Shown: one piece after another, positions 1 through 10,205 of the stretch
How the letters are laid out: every line of letters begins with the position of its first letter
Position numbering within the stretch: position 1 is the first letter of the stretch
Assembly: GCA_902599665.1 (NCBI GenBank)
Contig: CACKGK010000007.1
Span: 1 to 64,000 of the forward strand
Reading direction: 5' to 3'
Source: an uncultured Pelagibacteraceae bacterium
GTDB taxonomy: Bacteria; Pseudomonadota; Alphaproteobacteria; Pelagibacterales; Pelagibacteraceae
Length of the DNA: 64,000 bases
Notes under the pieces: model-generated
What the model saw: only the letters and a program-made list of their open reading frames with translations
The model's database searches: none
What the model was told of the DNA's origin: nothing
Translations under genes and position numbers: made by a program

Positions 1-1
1 C

Positions 2-433
2 GCAACTTATGATGAAAGAGAAAAAGATGTTTTGCAAGCAACAGTAAGCTGGCCTTTTCAATTTGGGGGAAAGAACAAGTCTAATATAAATAAAAATCTT
101 CAAGTTAAAGGGATGAAAAAATTACTTCTTGAAAACGCTTTTAGAAATAACACACAAGGTGTTACTGCCGCCTGGTCTACTTTAGAGTCATCTAAAAGCC
201 TGTTAAGAGCTGTTCAATCACAAGTTAAAGCTGCTGAAATTGCAAATGAAGGAATCAGTTTTGAGTATGAGAGTGGTTTGAATAGATCAACCTTTGATGT
301 ACTTCAATCTAGATCAAATTTGATTAATGCAAAAATAAATCTTGCAGAAGCTGAAAGAAATTACTTATTAGCTCAATACAGATTATTAAAATCAGCTGGT
401 TTATTAAACAGCGACTATTTAAAACTTAGATAA
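2..433 (+). CDS. TolC-family outer membrane efflux protein, C-terminal part
   Basis: The reading frame is open from the window edge (codons from position 2), so this is the 3' end of a longer gene. The visible ~143 residues show the second-repeat pattern of TolC/OEP proteins: a beta-strand stretch (ATVSWPFQFGG), then long amphipathic helices rich in Ala, Gln, Ser and Glu, with the near-terminal phrase NLAEAERNYLLAQYRLLKSAG that is typical of the family. TolC-type proteins form outer-membrane/periplasmic tunnels for type I secretion or drug efflux with an inner-membrane pump. No partner pump lies downstream; the next gene is recA. Family assignment is fairly sure, substrate unknown. Confidence 0.8.
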   Translation, partial: ATYDEREKDVLQATVSWPFQFGGKNKSNINKNLQVKGMKKLLLENAFRNNTQGVTAAWSTLESSKSLLRAVQSQVKAAEIANEGISFEYESGLNRSTFDVLQSRSNLINAKINLAEAERNYLLAQYRLLKSAGLLNSDYLKLR

Positions 434-476
434 ATAAACACTTTTAAACACAAGATTAAAAAAATATTGCTAATGA

Positions 477-491
477 GAACAAAATGTGTAC
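477..491 (+). promoter_or_regulatory. Possible degenerate alphaproteobacterial SOS box upstream of recA
   Basis: The sequence GAAC, seven bases, GTAC lies about 50 bp before the recA start. The alphaproteobacterial LexA consensus is GAAC-N7-GAAC (GTTC-N7-GTTC on the other strand), so one of eight core bases differs. This is weak and could be chance in AT-rich DNA; no lexA gene is in the window. Confidence 0.25.
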
Positions 492-541
492 ATTTATTTT
501 CATGATTCGAATGTTTAAAAACGTAAAAAAAGAGGCAAAAA

Positions 542-1666
542 ATGACTAAAAATAACTTAAAAGTGGTTAAAACCGCTAAAGATAAAGAATTGGAAAATAA
601 AGAGAAAAATAAAGCATTAGACGCAGCAATTAGCCAAATCACAGATAGCTTTGGAAAAGGTTCTGTAATGAAGCTTGGAGAACAGAAAGCTATGGATGTT
701 GAGTCTATTTCAACTGGATCTTTAAGTCTCGATCTAGCACTTGGAATAGGTGGACTGCCAAAAGGAAGAATTATTGAAATCTATGGACCAGAGTCATCTG
801 GAAAAACCACTCTGGCTTTACAAGTAGTCGCTGAAGCACAAAAGGCCGGTGGAATTTGTGGATTTGTTGATGCAGAGCATGCATTAGATCCAGTTTACGC
901 AAAGAAATTAGGTGTTAATACTGAAGAATTACTTATTTCTCAACCAGACACAGGAGAACAGGCTTTAGAAATAACAGATACTTTAATTAAATCTGGCTCG
1001 ATGTCAGTGCTTGTTGTAGACTCTGTAGCTGCTTTAACTCCAAGAGCAGAGATAGAGGGTGATATGGGAGATCATCATGTTGGTCTCCAAGCAAGACTAA
1101 TGTCACAAGCACTAAGAAAATTGACAGGTTCAATTTCTAGAACTAACACAATGGTTATTTTCATTAACCAAATTAGAATGAAAATTGGCGTTATGTTTGG
1201 AAGTCCAGAAACAACATCTGGTGGAAACTCTCTGAAATTCTATTCTTCAGTTAGAATGGATATTAGAAGAATTGGTGCAATCAAAGATAAAGAACAAATT
1301 ATTGGAAATACAACGAGAGTTAAAGTTGTAAAAAATAAAGTTGCTCCACCATTTAAAGTTGTTGAATTCGATTTAATGTATGGAAAAGGAATTAGTAAAG
1401 TAGGGGAACTAATCGACCTTGGTGCCAAAGCAGAGATTGTTGAAAAGTCAGGTGCTTGGTACGCATATAAAGGTGAAAAAATTGGTCAAGGTAGAGAGAA
1501 TGCTAAACTTTACCTTGAGCAAAATCCAAAAGCTGCAGCTGAGATTGAAATGGCTATCAGAGAAAAAGCTGGTGTTATCTCAAAAAAGATAGAGGGAAAT
1601 CCTTTAAGTGAGGAAAAGGTTGAAGCTCAGAAAAAAGAGGAAGAAGTTCCTACTAAAAAAAATTAG
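542..1666 (+). CDS. recA: RecA recombinase
   Basis: Cytoplasmic ATP-dependent strand-exchange protein of homologous recombination and co-protease of the SOS response. The 374-residue product has the Walker A loop GPESSGKT at residues 82-89, the Walker B/Q region ([19 protein letters not shown]), loop L2 ([16 protein letters not shown]) and the typical core. It carries roughly 16 more N-terminal residues than E. coli RecA, lysine-rich, and ends in a charged Lys/Glu tail. The ATG at 542 follows an AG-rich stretch (agaggcaaaaa). It is a single gene ended by a clear rho-independent terminator at 1685-1717. Confidence 0.98.
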   Translation: MTKNNLKVVKTAKDKELENKEKNKALDAAISQITDSFGKGSVMKLGEQKAMDVESISTGSLSLDLALGIGGLPKGRIIEIYGPESSGKTTLALQVVAEAQKAGGICGFVDAEHALDPVYAKKLGVNTEELLISQPDTGEQALEITDTLIKSGSMSVLVVDSVAALTPRAEIEGDMGDHHVGLQARLMSQALRKLTGSISRTNTMVIFINQIRMKIGVMFGSPETTSGGNSLKFYSSVRMDIRRIGAIKDKEQIIGNTTRVKVVKNKVAPPFKVVEFDLMYGKGISKVGELIDLGAKAEIVEKSGAWYAYKGEKIGQGRENAKLYLEQNPKAAAEIEMAIREKAGVISKKIEGNPLSEEKVEAQKKEEEVPTKKN

Positions 1667-1684
1667 CAGATAACTTTTAGTTAT

Positions 1685-1717
1685 TAAAAAAAGGCGCTCA
1701 ATTGGGCGCCTTTTTTC
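1685..1717 (+). terminator. Rho-independent terminator after recA
   Basis: GGCGC at 1693-1697 pairs with GCGCC at 1706-1710. The bases between them include the self-complementary CAATTG. An A-tract precedes the stem and six T residues follow it (1711-1716). It stands out as one of the few GC-rich hairpins in the window and separates recA from alaS. Confidence 0.93.
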
Positions 1718-1765
1718 CCTTCAGAAATGTAGACATCATAATAAAATGCTGTATTTTGTTTGAAT

Positions 1766-4429
1766 ATGGCTAAAACATTAAATGAAATAAGATCCACATT
1801 CTTAGAGTATTTTGAAAAAAATGATCATAAAATAGTTGAGTCTAGCAATCTAGTTCCAAATAACGATCCAACATTAATGTTTGCCAACTCTGGGATGGTA
1901 CAATTTAAAAATGTGTTTACTGGTCTAGAAAAAAGAGATTATCAAAGAGCCACTACATCTCAAAAATGTGTAAGAGCTGGCGGAAAGCATAATGATTTAG
2001 AAAATGTTGGCTATACACCAAGACACCATACATTTTTTGAAATGCTAGGGAACTTTTCTTTTGGAGATTACTTTAAAGAAAGAGCTATTGAACTTGCTTG
2101 GAATTTAATAACAAAAGAATTTGGATTAAACAAAGATAGACTTTATGTAACTGTCTATCATGATGATGACGAAGCCTTTAATTATTGGAAAAAAATCGCT
2201 GGTTTAAGTGAAAATAAAATTATCAGGATAGCAACATCAGATAATTTTTGGTCTATGGGTGAAACTGGACCTTGTGGCCCTTGTTCTGAAATATTCTATG
2301 ATCACGGAGATCATCTTGATGGTGGGTTGCCTGGAACAAAAAATGAGGATGGGAATAGATACATAGAAATTTGGAATTTAGTTTTTATGCAATTTGAACA
2401 AATTTCAAAAGATAAAAGAATAAATCTACCAAAGCCGTCAGTTGATACAGGTATGGGCCTTGAGAGAATTGCTGCATTACTTCAAGGCACCCATGACAAT
2501 TATGAAACAGATCATTTTAAAAAAATAATAAATTCTACAGCAGAAATTTTAAAAGTTAATCCAAATAAAGAAAATTTAGCAAGTTTTAGAGTTATAGCAG
2601 ATCATTTACGCGCTAGCTCATTTTTAATTGCTGAGGGAGTTTTACCATCAAATGAAGGTAGAGGCTATGTATTAAGAAGAATAATGAGAAGAGGAATGAG
2701 ACACTCCCACTTACTTGGTTCTAAAGAGCCAATTTTTTTTAATGTATTTAAAACTCTTAAAGATGAAATGAAAGGTAATTACTCAGAAATAGAGAGAGCA
2801 GAATCATTAATTAAAGAGACACTAAGAATGGAAGAGGAAAAATTTTTAGTTTTATTAGATAGGGGTATAAAAATACTAAATGATGAAATAACAAAAATAG
2901 ATAAAGTTTTGTCAGGAGAAGTAGCTTTTAAGCTTTATGATACTTATGGTTTTCCACTAGATTTAACACAAGACATTCTAAAAAGTAAATCATTAAAAAT
3001 TGATAGCGAGAAATTTCAAATTTTAATGAAGGAAAGTAAAGAACTTGCAAAGAAAAACTGGAAGGGCTCAGGAGATAGTGCTGTTGATGATATTTGGTTT
3101 TCAATCAAGGATAAATTAGGTGCCTCAGAATTTTTAGGATATGAGACTGATCGAGCAGAAGGTATTATTCTTGCATTGTTAAAGGACAACAAAGAGGTTG
3201 ATGAACTTAATGAAAATGATGAAGGGATGATTATTGTAAACCAAACTCCTTTTTATGGTGAGTCAGGTGGACAAGTTGGAGATACTGGACAAATAATTGC
3301 TGGAAACTTCAAGTTTGAAATATCAGATGTACAAAAGAAGTTGGGAGATTTATTTGTGCATTATGGAAAAGTTAAATCAGGTAACATTAAGGTTAAAGAC
3401 CAGGTTGAAATGAAAATTGATGTTGAAAGACGGAATAATATAAGAGCATATCACTCAGCAACCCACCTTTTGCATGAGTCTTTGAGAAGAGTTTTAGGTA
3501 ATCATGTCACTCAAAAAGGATCTTTAGTAGCTCCTGATAGACTGCGTTTTGATTTTAGCCACATGAAGCCAATTTCAGAGCAAGAATTAAAAAAAATCGA
3601 AAGTCACGTAAATTCCATGGTTGAAAAAAAATCTGACGTAAAAACAAGGATAATGACCCCTAAAGAAGCAGTCGACAATGGAGCGCTTGCACTTTTTGGA
3701 GAGAAATATGGTGAAGAGGTAAGAGTCTTATCAATGGGAGACGAGAAAGAAAAATATTTCTCTACAGAACTTTGTGGAGGAACACACGTGAGGAATACTG
3801 GCGATATCGGACGATTTAAAATAATAAGCCAATCTTCAATCGCGGCAGGTGTAAGAAGAGTAGAGGCTTTAAGAGAAAATCAATTAAATGAGTTTTTAAA
3901 GAATAAAGAAAAATTATCTGATTTATCAGCACAAAAAGATGAGGAAATGATTAATGATTTGTCAAAACAAATAATTAGATTTGGAGGCAAACCAAATTTA
4001 GAAAATGATGAAAATAATAGTTTGATTAAAAATTTATCTAAACAACTAGAACTTTTAAAATTTACATCAATTCTAAAAGATAATTCAAAAAATAAAATAC
4101 ACGATGATAAAATTAATAATGTAAATGTAAGATTTCAAAAAGTTGAAGATCTTCCACCTAAAGAACTTAGGAAATTAGTTGATGCAGGGAAAAAAGACAT
4201 ACAAAGTGGTATAATTATAGTCTTTGCAAGTTTTGAGGATAAAGTAGGTATTGCAGTTGGGGTTACTGAAGAGCTAATTGATAAATATGATGCAGTTGTA
4301 TTTGCAAAATCAGGTTCTGAGATCATTGGTGGAAAAGGTGGAGGTGGAAGAAAAGATTTTGCTCAAGCTGGTGGTCAATTTAAAGAGAAAATTGATGAAG
4401 CTTTTGAAAAAATTAAGTCTTTAATTTAA
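1766..4429 (+). CDS. alaS: Alanyl-tRNA synthetase
   Basis: Class II synthetase charging tRNA-Ala in the cytoplasm. Seen in order: the catalytic N-terminus ([17 protein letters not shown], then [19 protein letters not shown]), the editing-domain zinc motifs (HSATHLLH and [15 protein letters not shown]), and the C-Ala domain with the glycine run [16 protein letters not shown] near the end. At about 887 residues it is full length for the family. The open frame extends two codons upstream to a TTG, but the ATG at 1766 gives the expected MAKTLNEIR start. Its last 9 bases overlap the end of the convergent icd gene. Confidence 0.98.
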   Translation: MAKTLNEIRSTFLEYFEKNDHKIVESSNLVPNNDPTLMFANSGMVQFKNVFTGLEKRDYQRATTSQKCVRAGGKHNDLENVGYTPRHHTFFEMLGNFSFGDYFKERAIELAWNLITKEFGLNKDRLYVTVYHDDDEAFNYWKKIAGLSENKIIRIATSDNFWSMGETGPCGPCSEIFYDHGDHLDGGLPGTKNEDGNRYIEIWNLVFMQFEQISKDKRINLPKPSVDTGMGLERIAALLQGTHDNYETDHFKKIINSTAEILKVNPNKENLASFRVIADHLRASSFLIAEGVLPSNEGRGYVLRRIMRRGMRHSHLLGSKEPIFFNVFKTLKDEMKGNYSEIERAESLIKETLRMEEEKFLVLLDRGIKILNDEITKIDKVLSGEVAFKLYDTYGFPLDLTQDILKSKSLKIDSEKFQILMKESKELAKKNWKGSGDSAVDDIWFSIKDKLGASEFLGYETDRAEGIILALLKDNKEVDELNENDEGMIIVNQTPFYGESGGQVGDTGQIIAGNFKFEISDVQKKLGDLFVHYGKVKSGNIKVKDQVEMKIDVERRNNIRAYHSATHLLHESLRRVLGNHVTQKGSLVAPDRLRFDFSHMKPISEQELKKIESHVNSMVEKKSDVKTRIMTPKEAVDNGALALFGEKYGEEVRVLSMGDEKEKYFSTELCGGTHVRNTGDIGRFKIISQSSIAAGVRRVEALRENQLNEFLKNKEKLSDLSAQKDEEMINDLSKQIIRFGGKPNLENDENNSLIKNLSKQLELLKFTSILKDNSKNKIHDDKINNVNVRFQKVEDLPPKELRKLVDAGKKDIQSGIIIVFASFEDKVGIAVGVTEELIDKYDAVVFAKSGSEIIGGKGGGGRKDFAQAGGQFKEKIDEAFEKIKSLI

Positions 4430-5635
4430 TTTCTGTCTTAACTTACCGTCAATTGTATATAAAAATTGATTAGTTGTAAGATACTTAGTTGAAGGTCCTA
4501 TTAATATAGCTAAATCCTTGGTCATTGACCCTTCTTCAACACAATCAACACATACCTTTTCAAGTGTTTCAGCAAATTTAATTAATTCCTCATTTCCATC
4601 AAGCTTCCCTCTATGAGCCAAGCCTCTTGTCCATGCAAAAATTGATGCAATAGGGTTTGTAGATGTTTCTTTTCCTTGTTGATGCATTCTAAAGTGTCTA
4701 GTTACTGTTCCATGAGCAGCCTCTGCTTCCATTGTTTTTCCATCTGGAGCAAGGAGTACACTTGTCATTAAGCCCAAAGATCCATACCCTTGTGCAACAG
4801 TATCTGATTGAACATCTCCATCATAATTTTTACAAGCCCAAATATATTTACCATGCCATTTCATTGCACATGCGACCATGTCATCAATTAATCTATGTTC
4901 ATAAATAATTTTACTTTTTTCAAACTTTTCTCTAAATTCTTTTTCAAAAACTTCTTGAAAAATATCTTTAAATCTTCCATCATATCTTTTTAAAATCGTA
5001 TTTTTTGTAGATAGATACACAGGCCATTTTTTAATTAATCCATAGTTGAAGCAAGATCTTGCAAAATCCTCTATTGATTTGTCTAAATTATACATAGATA
5101 AAGCAATTCCTGGACCAGGAAAATTGAATACCTCATACTTTCTTTCATCTGTTCCATCTTCTGCAGTCCATTTGATTTCTAATTTACCTTTACCTGGGAC
5201 TGTGAAATCTGTTGCTCTGTACTGATCACCAAAAGCATGTCTTCCAATAATTAACGGATCAGTCCAAGACGGCACAAGTTTTGGTATATTTTTACAAATG
5301 ATAGGTTCTCTAAAAACAGTTCCTCCAATAATGTTTCTAATTGTTCCATTTGGTGATCTCCACATTTTTTTTAGATTAAATTCTTTTACTCTGGCTTCAT
5401 CTGGGGTAATGGTTGCGCATTTGATGCCAACACCATTTTTTTTGATTGCATTAGCACATTCTATCGTGATTTTATCTTCAGTCTTATCTCTACTTTCCAT
5501 CCCTAAATCGTAGTATTCAATTTTTAGATCAAGGTAAGTAAGGATTAACTTATTTTTTATAAAGTCCCATATGACTCTAGTCATTTCATCACCATCAAGC
5601 TCAACAATGGGATTTTTAACCTTTATTTTACTCAT
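4421..5635 (-). CDS. icd: NADP-dependent isocitrate dehydrogenase, type II
   Basis: Oxidative decarboxylation of isocitrate to 2-oxoglutarate with NADPH production (TCA cycle, cytoplasm). The 404-residue product resembles the homodimeric type II NADP enzymes of alphaproteobacteria and eukaryotes rather than E. coli Icd. The substrate-binding stretch [19 protein letters not shown], the metal-binding region around [19 protein letters not shown] and the cofactor segment [16 protein letters not shown] are visible. The gene is convergent with alaS, overlapping it by 9 bp at the 3' ends, and divergent from psd with a 78-bp promoter gap. Confidence 0.96.
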   Translation of the reverse strand: MSKIKVKNPIVELDGDEMTRVIWDFIKNKLILTYLDLKIEYYDLGMESRDKTEDKITIECANAIKKNGVGIKCATITPDEARVKEFNLKKMWRSPNGTIRNIIGGTVFREPIICKNIPKLVPSWTDPLIIGRHAFGDQYRATDFTVPGKGKLEIKWTAEDGTDERKYEVFNFPGPGIALSMYNLDKSIEDFARSCFNYGLIKKWPVYLSTKNTILKRYDGRFKDIFQEVFEKEFREKFEKSKIIYEHRLIDDMVACAMKWHGKYIWACKNYDGDVQSDTVAQGYGSLGLMTSVLLAPDGKTMEAEAAHGTVTRHFRMHQQGKETSTNPIASIFAWTRGLAHRGKLDGNEELIKFAETLEKVCVDCVEEGSMTKDLAILIGPSTKYLTTNQFLYTIDGKLRQKLN

Positions 5636-5713
5636 TTATTTGATGTATCTTAATAGTTGAATTTATCTTTTTTGTATACATATTAATTCAAAATTATCAA
5701 TTATAGGATTGTC

Positions 5714-6358
5714 ATGAATAAAATTTTTCCAAAATTACACAATGAAGGATACAAATTTATTATTATTTTTGCAATCGCAACTATAATTCTTTATTTCATA
5801 AATGGTTTTCTTGGCTTTATCGGTTTGTTACTAACAATTTGGTGTTACTATTTTTTTCGTGATCCTGAAAGAACATCGATTGGAGATGATAACTATCTAA
5901 CTAGTCCAGCTGATGGTGTTGTCCTGCAAGTAAAAGATACCAATGGCCCAAAGGAACTTGGTTTAGAAAATAAACAAATGAAAAAAGTAAGTATTTTTAT
6001 GGATGTATTTGATTGCCATGTTAATAGATCACCATGTTCTGGAGCAATCTCTGAAATACTTTACAAACCTGGAAAATTTTTTAATGCATCACTAGATAAA
6101 GCAAGTGAGGATAATGAAAGAAACTATTACAGAATAAGAAACTCCGATGGAAAAGATATAATTGTTGTGCAAATAGCAGGACTTGTTGCAAGAAGAATTG
6201 TGACTGAGGTCTCCAAAGATGAGCTGGTAGATCAAGGTTCAAGAATTGGAATGATCAGATTTGGAAGTAGGGCGGATATGTATTTTGAAGACTACACACC
6301 TTTGGTAAAAGTTGACCAAAAAACAATAGCGGGTGAAACTTTAATCGCAAAAAAATAA
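5714..6358 (+). CDS. psd: Phosphatidylserine decarboxylase proenzyme
   Basis: Converts phosphatidylserine to phosphatidylethanolamine at the inner membrane. The 214-residue product is the short form of the family. It has a hydrophobic N-terminal hairpin (residues ~15-50) and a C-terminal RIGMIRFGSRADMYF motif. In short-form enzymes the Gly-Ser bond here (about residues 184/185) is self-cleaved to give the pyruvoyl cofactor on the alpha chain. It lies 4 bp before pssA, the enzyme making its substrate, so the two form a phospholipid operon. Confidence 0.95.
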   Translation: MNKIFPKLHNEGYKFIIIFAIATIILYFINGFLGFIGLLLTIWCYYFFRDPERTSIGDDNYLTSPADGVVLQVKDTNGPKELGLENKQMKKVSIFMDVFDCHVNRSPCSGAISEILYKPGKFFNASLDKASEDNERNYYRIRNSDGKDIIVVQIAGLVARRIVTEVSKDELVDQGSRIGMIRFGSRADMYFEDYTPLVKVDQKTIAGETLIAKK

Positions 6359-6362
6359 TTTT

Positions 6363-7160
6363 ATGCAGTCTCAGAATAAAGATATTAAATTGGTTTCAAA
6401 TAAAAAGACTAGAGTTATTCTACCAAATATTTTGACACTTTTTGGAGTTTGCATTGGATTAACATCAATCAAATTTGCATTCGACGGAAAATTTGAATTA
6501 TCAATTATTGCAGTAATAATTGCTGCAATTATTGATGGACTGGATGGTAGAATTGCAAGATTAATTAAAGGAACTTCTAAAGTAGGTAAAGAGTTAGACT
6601 CGCTTACCGATGTAATTAGTTTTGGTGTTGCTCCAGCTTTTATAATGTATTTTTGGGCATTGTCTGAAACAGGCAGAATTGGTTGGTTAATTTCTTTAAT
6701 TTATGTTGTTTGTGTTGCGTTAAGACTTGCAAGATTTAATGTTTCATCAAATGAAGACAGTTCATGGATGGATAATTTTTTTGAGGGAATACCTTCACCA
6801 GCTGGTGGAGTTTTGGTTTTAATGCCTCTGATTTTAAGTATTAGTGAATTTCAATTTTTAAATTTAAATTATCAAATTATTGTTCCTATTATGTTTATAA
6901 TTGTTTCAATATTACTAATAAGTAAAATACCTACTTATTCTTTTAAAAGAATAGCCGTGCCTAGAAGTGCATCAATATTTTTGTTATTTGGTATTATTTT
7001 ATATTTTGGTTTAATTCTTGTTTATACGTTTAATGCAATAATTATTTCAGGAGCGGTCTACTTGTTGATGATACCTATAAGTTCTATCCATTTTATGATG
7101 ATTAAAAAAAGTGAAAAAAATATGACGGACTATACTGATCATCATGAAGATGTATTATAA
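6363..7160 (+). CDS. pssA: CDP-diacylglycerol--serine O-phosphatidyltransferase
   Basis: Integral membrane enzyme making phosphatidylserine from CDP-diacylglycerol and serine. The CDP-alcohol phosphatidyltransferase signature DG-x2-AR-x8-G-x3-D-x3-D is present as DGRIAR...GKELDSLTD. Several hydrophobic segments follow to the C-terminus, which is cytoplasmic-looking and His/Asp-rich. The 265-residue length is normal for the type II membrane form. It sits directly after psd, and the next gene starts at the base following its stop codon. Confidence 0.96.
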   Translation: MQSQNKDIKLVSNKKTRVILPNILTLFGVCIGLTSIKFAFDGKFELSIIAVIIAAIIDGLDGRIARLIKGTSKVGKELDSLTDVISFGVAPAFIMYFWALSETGRIGWLISLIYVVCVALRLARFNVSSNEDSSWMDNFFEGIPSPAGGVLVLMPLILSISEFQFLNLNYQIIVPIMFIIVSILLISKIPTYSFKRIAVPRSASIFLLFGIILYFGLILVYTFNAIIISGAVYLLMIPISSIHFMMIKKSEKNMTDYTDHHEDVL

Positions 7161-8063
7161 ATGAAGGAAAACTCAATTATCTCCCTTGCAGACGCAAATT
7201 ACTTTGAATTATTAAATGAGTTAGTTGATTCAATTAACAGATTTGAGCAAAGTAAAAAATTAGACATATGCATAATGGATGCTGGGTTAAAAGATGATCA
7301 AATAAAAATATTAGAAAAAAAAGTATTAACTATTAAAAAAGCTAATTGGGATATAGATGTACCAGACTCTAAAGTTAAAGGGAAAGAATGGTTAAAAAGC
7401 CAAGTATCAAGAGCTTTTATCCCAAAATATTTCCCTGGATATAAAAAGTATTTATGGATAGATGCAGATGCCTGGGTCAATTCATGGGAGTCTATTGATT
7501 TATATTTTAAAGGATGTGAAAATAAAAAGTTAGCAATAGCAACATCAGCCGATAGATCATATGGAAGAGTTTTAAGAGCTGACTGGATATTTGGGAGTCT
7601 GGCAAAAATAAAATCTCAAAACTATAAACATGCCAAGTCTTCTGGATTTTCTGAAAAAATTTCAAGAGAGGTAGCCCTAAAACCTCATTTGAATATTGGT
7701 TTATTTAGTTTAGAAGCCGATGCTCCACATTGGGAGGTTTGGCAAAAAAACTTAAGAAAAGCATTATCTTCAGGAAAGATTTGGGGTTCAGAGCAAATTG
7801 CAATGAATATCACAATTTATTCTGATAATTTAGAAGTAGAAATTTTACCAGCTTATTGTAATTGGACACATATTGATGAGATTAAATTTGATAAACAAAA
7901 TGGAACTTTTGTTGAACCATATTTACCAAATCATGAGATTGGTATTATCCATTTAGCAGGAAAAAATAATGACAATATAAGAAATGATAAAAATTATATT
8001 TCTAAGATTAAAACATTAGATGGTGATATAATTGAAAAATCATTAAGATTTGAGAATAATTGA
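7161..8063 (+). CDS. Putative glycosyltransferase (GT-A fold, GT8-like)
   Basis: A 300-residue soluble protein that I recognise only at fold level. It shows a DxD-type element in YLWIDADAWVNSWE, a GT8-like C-terminal pattern (LNIGLFSLEADAPHWEVW, then WGSEQIAMNITIY) and a late IIHLAGKN motif like the second metal-binding histidine of GT-A enzymes. No membrane segment or signal peptide is seen. It starts at the base after the pssA stop and overlaps rlmE by 4 bp, so it is co-transcribed with phospholipid genes. Whether the acceptor is a lipid is inference from position only. Confidence 0.6.
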   Translation: MKENSIISLADANYFELLNELVDSINRFEQSKKLDICIMDAGLKDDQIKILEKKVLTIKKANWDIDVPDSKVKGKEWLKSQVSRAFIPKYFPGYKKYLWIDADAWVNSWESIDLYFKGCENKKLAIATSADRSYGRVLRADWIFGSLAKIKSQNYKHAKSSGFSEKISREVALKPHLNIGLFSLEADAPHWEVWQKNLRKALSSGKIWGSEQIAMNITIYSDNLEVEILPAYCNWTHIDEIKFDKQNGTFVEPYLPNHEIGIIHLAGKNNDNIRNDKNYISKIKTLDGDIIEKSLRFENN

Positions 8064-8671
8064 AAAAAAATAAATTTTCAAAAAATTGGATTATCAAACA
8101 AAATAGAGATATTTACGTAAAAAAATCAAAACTGGAGGGTTATAGATCCAGAGCAGTATATAAATTAATAGAAATTAACGATAAATTTAAATTAATCAAA
8201 AATAATTCTTTGGTTGTAGATTTAGGAGCTGCACCTGGAAGTTGGTCTCAATATATTTCTAGAAATTTCAATAATTCAAAAATAATTTCAATTGATTTAA
8301 AAGAAATTGAACCAATCAAGAATTCAATACATATAAAAGGAGATTTCACAGAAGAACATCAAAAACTAAAAATACAAAAGTATTTTGAAAAAAAAGTAGA
8401 TCTCATAATTTCTGATATGGCGGTAAACACAACTGGAAATAAAAGTGTAGATTCATTAGTCACAGGTGAACTATGTATAGAAGCAATGAATTTTGCTTGT
8501 GAATTCCTTAATAAAAAAGGAGGCTTTGTTTCTAAAATTTTTATGGGATCAACATTTAACGAGATTGTCGCACTTGGAAAGAAATCATTTAACGAAGTAA
8601 AAATTTTTAAGCCACCCTCAAGTAGAAAAGATTCTAAAGAAAATTTTATAATTTGTAGAAATCTCAGATAG
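8060..8671 (+). CDS. rlmE: 23S rRNA 2'-O-ribose U2552 methyltransferase (RlmE/FtsJ)
   Basis: SAM-dependent methylation of U2552 of 23S rRNA late in 50S assembly. The 203-residue product shows the SAM motif VVDLGAAPGSWSQY and the K-D-K-E catalytic tetrad in KLEGYRSRAVYKL, ISDMAVNTTG, KIFMGS and ENFIIC. The start is a TTG that overlaps the TGA of the previous gene (TTGA); no ATG gives a full N-terminus. Length matches E. coli RlmE. Confidence 0.95.
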   Translation: MKKNKFSKNWIIKQNRDIYVKKSKLEGYRSRAVYKLIEINDKFKLIKNNSLVVDLGAAPGSWSQYISRNFNNSKIISIDLKEIEPIKNSIHIKGDFTEEHQKLKIQKYFEKKVDLIISDMAVNTTGNKSVDSLVTGELCIEAMNFACEFLNKKGGFVSKIFMGSTFNEIVALGKKSFNEVKIFKPPSSRKDSKENFIICRNLR

Positions 8672-8710
8672 TAACTCTTTTATTTTTACAAGAATCATTT
8701 ATATAAGGAC

Positions 8711-9775
8711 ATGGATAGTATTAAAGAAGCATTAACATTTGATGATGTCACATTAGCTCCAAATTACTCAGAAATACTGCCTAGCCAAGTAAATACATCT
8801 ATAAATTTAACACCAAAACTTAATATAAATATTCCTCTTTTATCATCCGCAATGGATACTGTAACTGAGTCACCGATGGGAATTGCTATGGCAAAAGCTG
8901 GAGGTATAGGAATTATTCATAGAAATCTAACTATAGACGAACAAATTAAAGAAATAAGAAAAGTAAAATCAAAAAAACTTCTAGTAGGAGCAGCAGTAGG
9001 CGCTAATGAAAAAGAATTAACCAGAGCAATAAAGCTTTTAAAAGAAAACCTGGATATTATTGTAATTGATACGGCCCATGGTCATACAAAAAAAGTAGCA
9101 GATATAATAAAAATAATTAAAAAATTACGTCCAAAAAATACAGCAATATGTGCTGGAAATATTGCTACAACTGAGGCAGCAAAATTTTTAGTAAAATTAG
9201 GAGTAGATATTATTAAGGTTGGTATTGGTCCAGGATCAATTTGTACTACAAGACTTGTTGCAGGGATAGGAGTTCCTCAGTTAAGTGCTATCTTAAATGT
9301 AAAAAAAGGAATAGGTAAAAGTAAAGCGACACTAATTGCTGATGGAGGTATAAAATTTTCTGGTGATATTGCAAAAGCTTTAGCGGCTGGAGCTGATGCA
9401 GTTATGATAGGATCTTTATTTGCAGGAACAGATCAAGCCCCAGGAAAAAAAATTAAAAAAAAAGGCAAATTATACAAATATTTTAGAGGCATGGGATCGA
9501 TTGGAGCCATGAATAAAGGTTCAGCAGATAGATATTTTCAATCTAAACAAAAAGATACCTCAAAATACGTAGCAGAGGGAGTAGAGGGATATATTAAATA
9601 TAGAGGTAGTGTTGATAAAATTATTTACAACTTAATAGGAGGTTTAAAGTCATCTATGGGATATTTGGGTGCAAAAAAAGTTACCGAACTAAGAAAAAAT
9701 CCAAAATTTGTAAAAATTACCAAGGCAGGTTTTTATGAAAGTATGGTACATAATATAGATCTAGTAAAAAAATAA
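8711..9775 (+). CDS. guaB: IMP dehydrogenase lacking the CBS (Bateman) domains
   Basis: Oxidises IMP to XMP with NAD, the committed step to GMP. The catalytic barrel is intact: GPGSICTTR with the active-site Cys178, [13 protein letters not shown], the flap region [21 protein letters not shown] and the C-terminal [13 protein letters not shown]. The product is only 354 residues against about 490 usually. The chain runs from [11 protein letters not shown] directly into [11 protein letters not shown] near residues 84-96, exactly where the two-CBS regulatory module is normally inserted. The reading frame is clean, so this is a real domain loss. It heads the guaB-TPR-guaA operon. Confidence 0.96.
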   Translation: MDSIKEALTFDDVTLAPNYSEILPSQVNTSINLTPKLNINIPLLSSAMDTVTESPMGIAMAKAGGIGIIHRNLTIDEQIKEIRKVKSKKLLVGAAVGANEKELTRAIKLLKENLDIIVIDTAHGHTKKVADIIKIIKKLRPKNTAICAGNIATTEAAKFLVKLGVDIIKVGIGPGSICTTRLVAGIGVPQLSAILNVKKGIGKSKATLIADGGIKFSGDIAKALAAGADAVMIGSLFAGTDQAPGKKIKKKGKLYKYFRGMGSIGAMNKGSADRYFQSKQKDTSKYVAEGVEGYIKYRGSVDKIIYNLIGGLKSSMGYLGAKKVTELRKNPKFVKITKAGFYESMVHNIDLVKK

Positions 9776-9776
9776 T

Positions 9777-10205
9777 ATGAAATACTTTTTTTTAATAATA
9801 TGTTTTTTTTTATTTAATACTATTGCAAAGACTAATGAAAATAATTTTTTTAATGAAGCAAAAGATTTATTTGATAAAAAAAAATATGAAGACTCGAAGT
9901 TTTTATTTCAAAGAAATATAGTTTATAATCCAAAGGATTCAGCATCATACTTATACTTAGCAAAAATATTTAAAATTGAGGAAGATAAAAGACAAGAGGA
10001 AAAAAATATAAATACTACTCTTCTTCTAGATCCAAAGAACGAGGAAGCAATGTATCTTCTAATAGATATAGAATTAGAAAGATCAAACTTCTCAAAAGCA
10101 GAAGAGTTAAGCAAAGATTTTAAGAAAATATGTGCAATAATGTGTAAAAAAATTGATTTAATTGAAAGTCGATTAAAAGATTTTGAAAAAAAAGATGCGT
10201 CTTGA
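9777..10205 (+). CDS. Small exported TPR-repeat protein
   Basis: A 142-residue protein with a hydrophobic N-terminal signal segment ([19 protein letters not shown]) followed by two to three tetratricopeptide-like helix pairs ([56 protein letters not shown]) and a charged tail. TPR proteins mediate protein contacts; a periplasmic location is inferred from the signal peptide. It begins right after the guaB stop and overlaps the guaA start by 11 bp, an odd placement for an exported protein between two nucleotide-synthesis genes. Specific function unknown. Confidence 0.75.
   Translation: MKYFFLIICFFLFNTIAKTNENNFFNEAKDLFDKKKYEDSKFLFQRNIVYNPKDSASYLYLAKIFKIEEDKRQEEKNINTTLLLDPKNEEAMYLLIDIELERSNFSKAEELSKDFKKICAIMCKKIDLIESRLKDFEKKDAS

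Noticed and set aside
415..642. Minus-strand frame over the recA upstream region and 5' end
   Set aside because: It lies opposite recA and the promoter region, has no family resemblance and looks like an antisense shadow of AT-rich DNA.
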